Below, piece after piece: positions 16,028 through 24,401 of a stretch of DNA of 64,000 nucleotides (positions are counted from its first letter, which is position 1; each line of letters begins with the position of its first letter). A program made the translations under genes and the position numbers. This DNA comes from Nonomuraea jabiensis (GTDB lineage Bacteria; Actinomycetota; Actinomycetes; Streptosporangiales; Streptosporangiaceae), in NCBI RefSeq assembly GCF_014204795.1, contig NZ_JACHMB010000001.1, positions 248,001-312,000 on the forward strand. The letters are read 5' to 3'. The notes under the pieces were generated by a model. That model worked only from the letters and a program-made list of their open reading frames with translations. It did not search any database and was not told where the DNA came from.

Positions 16028-17778
16028 CCCCGCGTGCCTTCTCCGTCGCCGACGGCGGTTTCCGGCTGGACGGCGCCGAGTTCAGGGTGCTGTCGGGCGC
16101 GCTGCACTACTTCCGCGTGCATCCTGAGCAGTGGCGGCACCGGCTCGCCATGGTGCGTGCCATGGGCCTCAACACGGTCGAGACCTACGTGCCGTGGAAC
16201 CTGCACGAGCCGCGACCTGGAGACTTCCGCCGCGTGGACGACCTGGGCGCGTTCCTCGACGCGGCGGCGGCCGAAGGGCTCCTGGCGATCGTGCGGCCCG
16301 GGCCGTACATCTGCGCCGAATGGGACAACGGCGGGCTGCCCGCCTGGCTGACCGGCGCCATCCGCACCAGCGACCCCGACTACCTGGCCCACGTCGACCG
16401 CTACTTCGACCGGCTGATCCCCCAGGTGGCCGAGCGCCAGACCTGCCGCGGCGGCAACGTGATCATGGTCCAGGTGGAGAACGAGTACGGCTCCTACGGC
16501 AGCGACCACGCCTACCTGCGCCACCTGGCGGACGGCCTGATCAGCCGCGGCATCGAGGTGCCCCTGTTCACCTCCGACGGGCCGGACGACCACTGCCTGA
16601 CCGGTGGCACGATCGACGGCGTGCTGGCCACGGTGAACTTCGGCTCCGAGCCCGAGCAGGCCTTCGCCGCACTGCGCGCCCACCGGCCGGACGACCCGCT
16701 CTTCTGCATGGAGTTCTGGTGCGGCTGGTTCGACCACTGGGGGCACGAACACGCCACCCGCGACGCGCAGGACGCCGCGGACACCCTGGAGCGGATCCTG
16801 GCCGCGGGCGCGTCGGTGAACGTGTACATGGCACACGGAGGGACCACTTTCGGTACGTGGGCGGGCGCCAACCGTACCGGGGACGACAGCGCCGGCCCGT
16901 GGCGGCCCACGGTGACCTCCTACGACTACGACGCCCCCATCGACGAGCGCGGCGCGCCCACCGAGAAGTTCTGGCGACTGAGGGACGTGCTCTCCCGCCA
17001 CGGCGGCGAGCTCCCCGACGTGCCCGCCGTGCCCGCCACGCTGCCTCCCGCCACGCTGCGCCCCGAGCAGTCGGTACGCCTGTTCGAGGCGCTGGACGCC
17101 ATCGCGCGGCCGGAGACCACCGCGCCGGTGCCACCGGCGTTCGAGGACCTGGGGCTGGATCACGGTCTGGTCCTGTACCGGACCACCGTTCCTGGACCGC
17201 GCGGGCCGTACCCGCTCACCCTGCGCGACGTGCACGACCGCGCGCACGTCTTCGTCGACGGCCGCCTGGCAGGCGTCGTCGAACGGGACGCCGCCCCTCC
17301 CGCACTGCTCGCGGCCGGGCACGCCGCCCTGGAGATCCTCGTGGAGTCGATGGGCCGGACCAACTACGGCCCGCTGCTCGGCGAGCGCAAGGGCCTCCTC
17401 GGCGGTGTCCTGCAGCACCGCCAGTACGTGCACGGATACGCGGCGCGGCCGATCCCTCTGGAGGACATATCGCGGCTGAGCTTCCAGCCGGGGACGACGG
17501 GCGAGCCGCTTACGTTCTTCCGCACCACGCTGGAGGTGAGCGAGCCCGCGGACGCGTTCCTGGCCTTGCCCGGCTGGGGCAAGGGGTACGTCTGGATCAA
17601 CGGCGTCCTGCTGGGCCGCTACTGGAAGCGAGGACCCCAGCAGACCCTGTACATCCCGGCGCCCCTGCTGGAAACGGGCGCCAACGAGATCGTCCACCTG
17701 GAGCTGGACGAGGTGGGCTCCCTGCTGCAGATCCGCGCCCAGCCCTCGCACGACGGCTCGACCCCGCACACCCCGTAG
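16024..17778 (+). CDS. GH35 beta-galactosidase, intracellular
   Basis: A 584-residue glycoside hydrolase family 35 enzyme without a signal peptide. Motifs: PWNLHEPRPGDF, RPGPYICAEWDNGGLPAWL (about 91-109), MVQVENEYGSYG with acid/base Glu154, and FCMEFWCGWFDHWG with nucleophile Glu230. The C-terminal half is the expected beta-sandwich region (DRAHVFVDGRLAG, GKGYVWINGVLLGRYW). It would split beta-galactosides imported by the coupled transporter, releasing galactose inside the cell. It is the last gene of the operon and faces the lanthipeptide locus tail-to-tail 20 bases away. Confidence 0.94.
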   Translation: MTPRAFSVADGGFRLDGAEFRVLSGALHYFRVHPEQWRHRLAMVRAMGLNTVETYVPWNLHEPRPGDFRRVDDLGAFLDAAAAEGLLAIVRPGPYICAEWDNGGLPAWLTGAIRTSDPDYLAHVDRYFDRLIPQVAERQTCRGGNVIMVQVENEYGSYGSDHAYLRHLADGLISRGIEVPLFTSDGPDDHCLTGGTIDGVLATVNFGSEPEQAFAALRAHRPDDPLFCMEFWCGWFDHWGHEHATRDAQDAADTLERILAAGASVNVYMAHGGTTFGTWAGANRTGDDSAGPWRPTVTSYDYDAPIDERGAPTEKFWRLRDVLSRHGGELPDVPAVPATLPPATLRPEQSVRLFEALDAIARPETTAPVPPAFEDLGLDHGLVLYRTTVPGPRGPYPLTLRDVHDRAHVFVDGRLAGVVERDAAPPALLAAGHAALEILVESMGRTNYGPLLGERKGLLGGVLQHRQYVHGYAARPIPLEDISRLSFQPGTTGEPLTFFRTTLEVSEPADAFLALPGWGKGYVWINGVLLGRYWKRGPQQTLYIPAPLLETGANEIVHLELDEVGSLLQIRAQPSHDGSTPHTP

Positions 17779-17798
17779 CCACCTGCCGTCTTCGGGTG

Positions 17799-18626
17799 TC
17801 AACTCCCGGCACGCGACAGGACCTGCTCCAGCTGTGCCGGATCGGCCGCGCCACCGGCCGACAGGACGGTGCCGGCGCGGTCGGTCACCACCACGTACGG
17901 CGGCCACGGGATGTCGTTGCGGTCGAAGACCTCTGGGTCCACGACCACGGGCAACCCGGCGCCGCCGTATCCGTCCACCGCGCTGACCAGCACGACCTCC
18001 AGGCGGGCGGCTGTCGCGGCGAACTCCGGCAGCATCGTCCTGCACAGCCCGCACGCCGGCGAGACCAAGGCGTACATCGTCCGGTCACCGGCCGGCTCGG
18101 GAGCGCCGGTGAGGGCGAAGCGCGTGCCGGGACGCGGCCCGTACCCGGCCTTCTCCACCCGTAGCAGCCGCCCGGGCAGGAAGGCCAGCCCGAGCAGGAC
18201 CGCCGCCACCGGAAGCTGCAGGGGGGCGAACGCGACCGGCCCGATCAGGGCCGCCGTCACCGCGAGGAGCAGCAGCAGGCCGGTACGCAGCAGCGTGCCG
18301 GCCCCGACGGGGTCATGACCGCCGAAGCACCCGCAGTCCACGGCCATCCGGCGCCGCATCACGGAGGCCATGGCCGCCAGGAACGTGGTGAACAGCATCC
18401 CCGCCACCACGGCGCCCCACCGCCGGCCGCCCGGCGCGAGCAGCAGCCCGGCGGCGACCAGCTCGGCCACGAGCAGGCCCACCGCGGCCGGCCCGGCCAG
18501 GCCGGCCGGGAGCACCTGGTAACCGGCCACCGACCGGGCGAAGCCGGGCACGTCCCGCAGCTTGCCCAGCGCCGCGATCAGCAGCACCGCGGTCACGGCG
18601 AGGTACGCCGACTCGGCGACGATCAC
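17799..18626 (-). CDS. MauE-like membrane protein fused to thioredoxin-like domain
   Basis: A 275-residue fusion. Residues 1-165 are a DoxX/MauE-like membrane domain of four or more hydrophobic helices, with a conserved-looking VDCGCFGGHD carrying a Cys-x-Cys pair. Residues of about 185-275 are thioredoxin-like, with SPACGLCRTM providing a CGLC active site. MauE-type proteins are tied to disulfide formation on exported proteins, so this is a single-chain membrane thiol oxidoreductase. The GTG start overlaps the stop of the ABC exporter (GTGA), so it belongs to the lanthipeptide locus. Oxidation or reduction of the Cys-rich product is the likely job, by inference. Confidence 0.85.
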   Translation of the reverse strand: MIVAESAYLAVTAVLLIAALGKLRDVPGFARSVAGYQVLPAGLAGPAAVGLLVAELVAAGLLLAPGGRRWGAVVAGMLFTTFLAAMASVMRRRMAVDCGCFGGHDPVGAGTLLRTGLLLLLAVTAALIGPVAFAPLQLPVAAVLLGLAFLPGRLLRVEKAGYGPRPGTRFALTGAPEPAGDRTMYALVSPACGLCRTMLPEFAATAARLEVVLVSAVDGYGGAGLPVVVDPEVFDRNDIPWPPYVVVTDRAGTVLSAGGAADPAQLEQVLSRAGS

Positions 18627-20533
18627 GGCACCCTCTGGTGGTAGGCCGAGGCCTGCAGCTCGTACAGGCCGGCGTAGAGGCCGTCGCGTTCCATCAGTTC
18701 GGCGTGCGTGCCCTGCTCGGCGATCGTGCCGCCGTCGAGCACGTAGATGCGGTCGGCGTAGCGGACGCTGGCCAGCCGGTGGGTGATGAGCACGATGGCG
18801 CGGCCGTCGGCGTGGCCGCGGATCCGCTCGAACAGGGCGTGCTCGGCACGGGCGTCCAGGGCCGAGGTCGGCTCGTCGAAGATGACCAGCGCGGCGTCGC
18901 GGTAGAAGCCGCGGGCCACGGCGATGCGCTGCCACTGGCCGCCCGACAGGTCGTGGCCGCCGCGGAAGCGGCGGTCGAGCAGCGCGTCGTAGCCGTCGGG
19001 CAGCCGCGCCACCACCTCGTCGGCGCCCGCCGCGGCGGAGGCGGCGGCGAGCCGGTCCTCCTCCAGGGGCCGTCCCATGACGATGTTCTCGCGGACGGTG
19101 AGCGGCCAGCGCGTGTGGTCCTGGGCGATCACGGAGATCCGCCGCCGCAGCGCGTCGCCGTCGAACGCGGCGAGGTCCACGCCGTCCCAGCGGATCGTGC
19201 CCTCCTGCGGCTGATACAGCCCGGCCAGCAGCTTGGCCAGGGTCGTCTTGCCCGAGCCGTTCTCGCCGACCAGGGCGATGACCTCGCCCCGGCCGACGGT
19301 CACGCTGACGCCCGACAGCGCGGGCCGGTCGGCGTCGGGGTAGGTGAACGTGACGTTCTCGGCCGTCAGCAGGCGCAGCGGCGCCGACTCGGCGGGGGGC
19401 GACGGTAGGGCGGGGGGCGCGGGGACGCGTTCCCGGGCCAGCTCGCAGAAGGTCAGGTAGTCACCGAAGTAGAGACCTGCCTCGTAGAGCCGGTTCATGG
19501 TCTGGATCAGGGCGGTGAGCGACACCTGCCCGGTCCTGATCGCCAGCACGGCCGCGCCGGCCACCGACAGCGGGATGACGCCGACGGCCAGCAGCACGCC
19601 GAGCGCCACGTACACGCCGGCCGTGGCCACGCCGGTCAGCAGGTCGCCGGCCGCCTTGGTCGCGGCCCGCCGCCGCGCCACGTCGAGCTGGACGTCCTGC
19701 TCGAGGTCGGCCACCTTGGCGTATTGGCCGAGCAGGAAGTCCCGGAGCGTGAACGCCCGCACCTCGGCGGCGGGCTGCCGCTCGGCCATCAGGTCCGACA
19801 GCATGAACTTGCGCCGCCGCGCGGTGGAGAGCCGGTAGAACGCCTGGTAGCCCAGCCGCGCCATGCGCACCGCGGCCCATCCCGCCGGCACCGCGGCGAC
19901 CAGCAGCAACGGCATGAGGGCCGGGTGCAGCAGGCCGAGCGCCACGGCCGAGGCCAGCACGCCCACCGCGCCGGTGACCACGGCGATCGTCGTCTCCACC
20001 ACGTTGGCGGTGTCGGGCACGCCGCTGTCGCGGGCCCGCCGCATCGCATTGTGGAAGTCGTGGTCGTCGAACGCGGCCAGCTCCACCCGGGTGGTCAGCT
20101 CGAACAGGCGGGTCTCGGCCAGCCGTTCGACCAGCGGTTTGAGCCGGGCCTGCGCCCATCCGGCGCCGGCCAGCAGCGCGCCGCGCAGCCCCGTGGCGGC
20201 GGCCACGAGCAGCAGCGACGGAAGCGCGGCCCAGACCCGATCGGGCGTGGGGCCGGCGGCGAACAGCGAGGCCAGCACGTCGGAGGTGGCCACCAGGCCG
20301 AAGACGGTGAAGACCCCGGCCGCGAGGTTGCCCGCCAGGGCCACGGCCGTGTCGCGCGGACTGGCCTGCCACGCCATCCGCAGGGCGGCGGCGACCAGAG
20401 ACGGCAGCCTGCGGGCGATCGTGCCGAGGGTGGCGGTCAGCAGGTGCTCGTCGTGGCTCTCCCAGTACTGGGCCACGAGCCCCGACCGGTCGTCCGGGAC
20501 GCTCGTCGTGCGCCGGCGTCGCCAGAGCCTCAC
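18623..20533 (-). CDS. ABC exporter, fused permease and ATPase, for the lanthipeptide
   Basis: A 636-residue half-transporter: membrane domain with about six helices (residues 60-360) and nucleotide-binding domain (about 385-636) with GENGSGKTTLAKLL (Walker A), LSGGQWQRIAVARG (signature) and LVIFDEPTSALD (Walker B). There is no N-terminal C39 peptidase domain, so it exports but does not cleave the leader. GTG start with GGGGGGA upstream. It diverges from the precursor gene and is coupled to the MauE/thioredoxin fusion. A peptidase for leader removal was not found nearby. Confidence 0.92.
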   Translation of the reverse strand: MRLWRRRRTTSVPDDRSGLVAQYWESHDEHLLTATLGTIARRLPSLVAAALRMAWQASPRDTAVALAGNLAAGVFTVFGLVATSDVLASLFAAGPTPDRVWAALPSLLLVAAATGLRGALLAGAGWAQARLKPLVERLAETRLFELTTRVELAAFDDHDFHNAMRRARDSGVPDTANVVETTIAVVTGAVGVLASAVALGLLHPALMPLLLVAAVPAGWAAVRMARLGYQAFYRLSTARRRKFMLSDLMAERQPAAEVRAFTLRDFLLGQYAKVADLEQDVQLDVARRRAATKAAGDLLTGVATAGVYVALGVLLAVGVIPLSVAGAAVLAIRTGQVSLTALIQTMNRLYEAGLYFGDYLTFCELARERVPAPPALPSPPAESAPLRLLTAENVTFTYPDADRPALSGVSVTVGRGEVIALVGENGSGKTTLAKLLAGLYQPQEGTIRWDGVDLAAFDGDALRRRISVIAQDHTRWPLTVRENIVMGRPLEEDRLAAASAAAGADEVVARLPDGYDALLDRRFRGGHDLSGGQWQRIAVARGFYRDAALVIFDEPTSALDARAEHALFERIRGHADGRAIVLITHRLASVRYADRIYVLDGGTIAEQGTHAELMERDGLYAGLYELQASAYHQRVP

Positions 20534-20797
20534 GCCGGAGATCCCCCCATCATGCCCGCCAATCTAGAAGATCAAACTCGTGGTGTAAAGGCGCATGTAA
20601 ACACATTTTTGGCCGTTATGGCCACCTCTGGACAGGCTTCCGGATATATGCACATAATGCGTCCGTTTGCTCGCGACGCGGGAACGTATCGACGATTCCT
20701 GGTCGCGGGCAGGGCACGGGAAAGGTGCCTACCGGCGCCATCCCGAGGCTCGGATCCCCACGTCGGCCGCCCATAGGTGGCCAAGGAAGGAGCCCTC
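20534..20797. promoter_or_regulatory. Divergent promoter region of the lanthipeptide locus
   Basis: About 260 bases separate the exporter from the precursor gene. The stretch 20565-20660 is AT-richer than its surroundings and holds catgtaaacac and atatatgcacataatgcg segments suitable for promoters. No pathway regulator is encoded in the locus, so control must come from elsewhere. The ribosome site aaggaagg (20783-20790) ends 7 bases before the ATG at 20798. Confidence 0.5.
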
Positions 20798-20968
20798 ATG
20801 TCGGTCCTCGCCCTGGAGCCCCGCGACGCCGGAGTCCTGGAGTACGAAGACCTCGCCGTCGACTTCGAAGGCGAGCTCAACAAGCTGCTCCACGGCCCCC
20901 AGGCCTGCGTCAACACCTGCAAGCGTACGGTGTGCAGCAGCTTCCCGTGCTGCCCGTCCATTGTGTGA
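20798..20968 (+). CDS. lanA: Lanthipeptide precursor peptide (LanA)
   Basis: A 56-residue peptide. Residues 1-35 are an acidic leader (7 Glu, 3 Asp) with an amphipathic LNKLLHG. The C-terminal 20 residues, CVNTCKRTVCSSFPCCPSIV, contain five Cys (37, 41, 46, 51, 52) and five Ser/Thr (40, 44, 47, 48, 54). The strong aaggaagg site sets the ATG at 20798; a GTG 21 bases upstream would add MAKEGAL and is less likely. It directly precedes the lyase-kinase-cyclase gene, which could dehydrate Ser/Thr and add Cys. The exact leader/core border is unknown. Ring pattern and the fate of an unpaired or disulfide-bonded Cys are open. Confidence 0.85.
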   Translation: MSVLALEPRDAGVLEYEDLAVDFEGELNKLLHGPQACVNTCKRTVCSSFPCCPSIV

Positions 20969-21012
20969 AGCGCCTGATCCCACGCGGTGACGCGTGGTGA
21001 CGCAAAGCGCTG

Positions 21013-21049
21013 GGGAAAGGCCATCGGCGCTGTTCTGATGGCCTTTCCC
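21013..21049 (+). terminator. 13-bp stem-loop between precursor and synthetase genes
   Basis: GGGAAAGGCCATC at 21013-21025 pairs perfectly with GATGGCCTTTCCC at 21037-21049 around an 11-base loop. No T-tract follows. Placed 44 bases after the precursor stop and 39 before the synthetase start, it may act as a partial terminator or 3' stabiliser, giving more precursor than enzyme transcript. Confidence 0.7.
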
Positions 21050-21088
21050 TGATATCAGGCCAACGCGCTCCGTTATCGAGGGACGACT

Positions 21089-23776
21089 GTGGACAGCAAT
21101 GTGCTCGCTCGCCTTACCCAATTTGCCGAGTTGAATGGTAGGGAAATATACGAGGACGACACGTGGATCAGCGTTCACGACCCTTACCACGACATTCCGT
21201 TACAGGGCTGGAAAATCCACATTTCCGCACGTCCCGGCACCCTCGCCGACACCCTTGAGCGCGCGTTGCCGATCCTGGCGGGCACCGGCTGCGCCTTCAA
21301 GGTCGCCCGCTCGGCCCACAGGCTCATGGAGCTCAACTCCGGCGACGTCGACCCGGGAGCCGTGGGCAAGGCCATGACGGTCTACCCGGAGCAGGACGCG
21401 GTGGTCGAGCTGGGCCACGCCCTCGCCGACGCCCTGTCCGGGCTGTCCGCCCCGCGCATCGTCAGCGATCGGCGGGTCCGCCCCGACGCTCCGGTGTACT
21501 ACAGGTACGCCCCGTTCGCCCCGCAGTACCGGGTGGACGAGAACGGCGACTTCGAGCTGATCGTGATCGGGCCGGACGGCGAGCAGCTGCCGGGCGCGGC
21601 GGGCCCCGAGTTCACCTGCCCGCCCTGGGCCACCGACCCGTTCCGCCCCACGGCCCCTCCTGAGCCCGCCCCGTCTGACGCGCGGCCGTCTCTGGGAACG
21701 CTGCCGCCCGCAGAGACGGCCGGGCAGGTCGCCGGCGCCGGCCGGGTCATCGGCGGCCGCTACCACGTGACATCCGGCGTCGTACGCGGCCCGCGCGGCA
21801 ACGTCTATCGCGCCACCGACGCCACCGGCCGACGGGTCGTGGTCAAGGAGGCCCGCGCGTACGTCGGGGAGAACGTCGAAGGCTGGGACCTGCGGATGTA
21901 CCTCCGCAACGAGCTCCGCGTCCTCCAGGCGCTCAAGGGCGTGGCAGGCGTACCGGAGCCGATCGACCACTTCCGGCACGGCGAGGACGAGTTCCTCGTC
22001 ATGACCGACGCGGGCAGCCGCGACCTCAACCGGTTCGTCGCGGAGAACGGCCTGTTCACCAGCGAGCCCGCCGGCGGCGAGCGCGATCTCGGCGCGCTCG
22101 CCGTCCGCCTGCTGGAGGTGATCGACGCGGTGCACTCGCACGGCGTCGTCATCCGCGACCTGTCGCCCAAGAACGTCGTGCTCGGCGACGACGGCCGCTG
22201 CACCCTCATCGACTTCGGCAACAGCAGGTACGACGGGCTGCAGCTGCCCGGTTGGAGCCGTGGCTACAGCGTCCCCGACCAGCACACCGACCGCGCGTCC
22301 GAGCCCGCCGACGACTACTTCTCGCTGGGCGCCACCCTGTTCTTCGCGGCCACCGGCATGAACCCGATCATGATCGGCCCGGACCCGGTCCGCAACGTCG
22401 AGCGCACGCTCATGTGCCTGGCGGGGATGTTCCCGGACGTCACGACGGGCGTCCTCGGCCTGCTCCCCGGCCTGCTGAGCCTCGACCCCGCCGACCGTAC
22501 TGCCGCCGCCGCCGAGCTCAGGTCCGCCCCCGGGCGGCTCGGCGCGACGGCCGCGACCGGCGACGGGCAGCCGCCGCCGCGACGGTGGAGGCCGCCCGCC
22601 ACGCCGAGGCTCACCGGGGAGCTGCTGTCCAAGGCGCTCGACCACTCCGTACGCGAGTGCGCGGCCTTCGCCGAGCAGCTGATGGCCGCGCCCGAGGACG
22701 CCCGCCGCGAGAGCCCGCCGGTGACCAACGTCTACGGCGGCAGTGCCGGAGTCGGCATGGAGCTGCTGCACCACCCGGAGGCCCGAGCCGTGGCCGCCGA
22801 CCTGGCCCGGTGGACGGCCCGCGTGATGCCGCCCGCCAAGCTCCCGCCCTCGCTGTACTTCGGCCGTACCGGCACCACGCTGTTCCTGACCGCGGCCCGC
22901 CTGACCGCCGCGCCGGAAATGCCGGCGCCGGCCCCCGTCACCCTCGACGGCCCGCAGCGGGCCGACCAGGCGCACGGCGTGGCAGGCATCGGCTCGGGCC
23001 ACCTGGCACTGGCCGCCCTGGACCCCGGCGATGCCCGCCACCTGCGGATCGCCGCCGAATGCGCCCGGCTGCTGATCGCCGGGGAGGTCACGCGGTCGGA
23101 GGACGCCGTGGCGCCCGCCCAGCCCGGCTCCGGCGTGTCCGTCGACACGGCGTACGCACACGGCGACGCGGGCTGCGCGGACTTCCTGCTCTCCTACCAC
23201 GAGGCCACCGGCGACCGGGCGGCGGGCGAGGCGGCCCGGGAGCGGTTGGCGGCGCTGGCCGTACGGGCCGAGGCGCTGATCGGCGAGCTGCACGGCCCGG
23301 ACGCCCGCGCGATGGGAGCCTCCTGGTGCCAGGGCATGTCCGGCATCGCCGGCGCGCTGGCCCGCGCGGCCCGCGCGTACGGCGAGGACCGTTACCTGGA
23401 GCTGGCCGAGCGGGGCGCGCGGGCGTGCCTGGTCGTCGCCCCGCAGGCCTGGGTGGTCTCTCAGTGCTGCGGCCTGGCGGGCATCGGCGAGGCCCTGATC
23501 GACCTGGCGATGATCACGGGCGATGACGGCTACTGGCGCCACGCCGAGAAGACCGCCGAGCTGATGCTGGTACGGGCCGGCGGCGAGCCGGCGCAGCCGG
23601 TCTTCCCCGGCAACGACCTCGACAAGGCGGCCTACACCTGGAGCACCGGCACGGCGGGCGTCGTGTCGTTCCTGCGCCGCCTCGACCGCCGCTCGGGGAC
23701 GCGCCTGTGGACGGCCGGCTGGCGGCTGCCCGCAACGGAAGCCCCTCCCACCCAGGATCGCCACTTGCTAATTTGA
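21089..23776 (+). CDS. lanL: Class IV-type lanthipeptide synthetase (LanL): lyase, kinase and cyclase domains
   Basis: An 895-residue trifunctional enzyme. Residues 1-190: phosphoSer/Thr lyase-like domain (QGWKIHISARPGTLADTLER, VGKAMTVYP, YYRYAPF). Residues of about 220-480: Ser/Thr kinase-like domain with Lys253 (VVVKEA), catalytic Asp357 in VIRDLSPKN, and DFG at 375-377. Residues of about 530-895: LanC cyclase with AHGDAG (His691), WCQG (Cys747) and QCCGLAG (Cys793, Cys794). Zinc ligands are present, unlike class III enzymes, so class IV fits best, but the usual Cys-His-Gly is Cys-Cys-Gly here. GTG start with a GAGGGA site. It installs lanthionine rings on the adjacent 56-residue precursor. 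Confidence 0.9.
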   Translation: MDSNVLARLTQFAELNGREIYEDDTWISVHDPYHDIPLQGWKIHISARPGTLADTLERALPILAGTGCAFKVARSAHRLMELNSGDVDPGAVGKAMTVYPEQDAVVELGHALADALSGLSAPRIVSDRRVRPDAPVYYRYAPFAPQYRVDENGDFELIVIGPDGEQLPGAAGPEFTCPPWATDPFRPTAPPEPAPSDARPSLGTLPPAETAGQVAGAGRVIGGRYHVTSGVVRGPRGNVYRATDATGRRVVVKEARAYVGENVEGWDLRMYLRNELRVLQALKGVAGVPEPIDHFRHGEDEFLVMTDAGSRDLNRFVAENGLFTSEPAGGERDLGALAVRLLEVIDAVHSHGVVIRDLSPKNVVLGDDGRCTLIDFGNSRYDGLQLPGWSRGYSVPDQHTDRASEPADDYFSLGATLFFAATGMNPIMIGPDPVRNVERTLMCLAGMFPDVTTGVLGLLPGLLSLDPADRTAAAAELRSAPGRLGATAATGDGQPPPRRWRPPATPRLTGELLSKALDHSVRECAAFAEQLMAAPEDARRESPPVTNVYGGSAGVGMELLHHPEARAVAADLARWTARVMPPAKLPPSLYFGRTGTTLFLTAARLTAAPEMPAPAPVTLDGPQRADQAHGVAGIGSGHLALAALDPGDARHLRIAAECARLLIAGEVTRSEDAVAPAQPGSGVSVDTAYAHGDAGCADFLLSYHEATGDRAAGEAARERLAALAVRAEALIGELHGPDARAMGASWCQGMSGIAGALARAARAYGEDRYLELAERGARACLVVAPQAWVVSQCCGLAGIGEALIDLAMITGDDGYWRHAEKTAELMLVRAGGEPAQPVFPGNDLDKAAYTWSTGTAGVVSFLRRLDRRSGTRLWTAGWRLPATEAPPTQDRHLLI

Positions 23777-23797
23777 AGGCGACAGCACGAGGGCCGG

Positions 23798-24300
23798 GTG
23801 ATCCGTGACGCGCCGCAGAGTGTGGTCAAGGTCGCGATCGCTCCGGACGGATCCTGGCTCGCCACCGGCGACAATGGGGGGCGGTTTCCGCCGGTTGGGG
23901 TACTTCGCCGACTTCGACGGCGGAACGATCCATCTGTGGGACGCCTCCATCCGCTGCGGACGAGGCCCGGCGTCTTGTACGACGACTCCGTGGAGACCAT
24001 GCCGTCCTTCATCCTCGACCGCGCCCACGAGCGCATGGGCGGCTCCGACGGAGATCACCGGCCTGAGGATCGCCCAGGGCCCGATGGGCGAGTCCACCGC
24101 GGTGATCCTCGCCCTCCTCCTGGCCGACAGCGTGCCCGGCACGATCCCGCTTGGTCCTGAGCACGTCCGCAAGAGGCGAGCTGCCCGCCGAGGCGATCGG
24201 GCGCCAGCTCGCGCTGGTGCCGCGCCGCACCTGGGCACGAGACCCGCCCCACCATCGCGGCCCTGACCGAGCCCTCCGACGCCGGCGGCCACCACCAGGA
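23798..24300 (+). pseudogene. WD40-repeat gene remnant, frameshifted
   Basis: One frame reads VVKVAIAPDGSWLATGDNGG (from about 23820), a typical WD40 blade strand. The blade continues only in another frame as GGTIHLWDASIR (about 23919-23955). No frame stays open with coding bias through the region. A further stretch in the second frame (EITGLRIAQGPMGESTAVIL, about 24049-24108) belongs to some other unidentified protein. The region is gene debris between the synthetase and the ADP-ribosylglycohydrolase. Confidence 0.6.
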
Positions 24301-24401
24301 CAGTGTCCGAACGCACGAGAGGCCGCAGCCGACGCAGAACCCAGGGAGGCAGCGACCTCAGGAGCGCGGCCATCGTCGGTGAACAGCCGACGTACGTCAC
24401 A

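Noticed and set aside
15970..18054. 694-codon minus-strand frame opposite the beta-galactosidase
   Set aside because: Shadow; GH35 catalytic motifs lie on the plus strand.
20777..20797. GTG start extending the lanthipeptide precursor by seven residues
   Set aside because: The ribosome site aaggaagg lies inside this extension and is ideally spaced for ATG 20798.
21200..23764. 854-codon minus-strand frame opposite the lanthipeptide synthetase
   Set aside because: Shadow frame with Arg/Gly/Val-rich composition and no family; the plus strand carries lyase, kinase and cyclase motifs.
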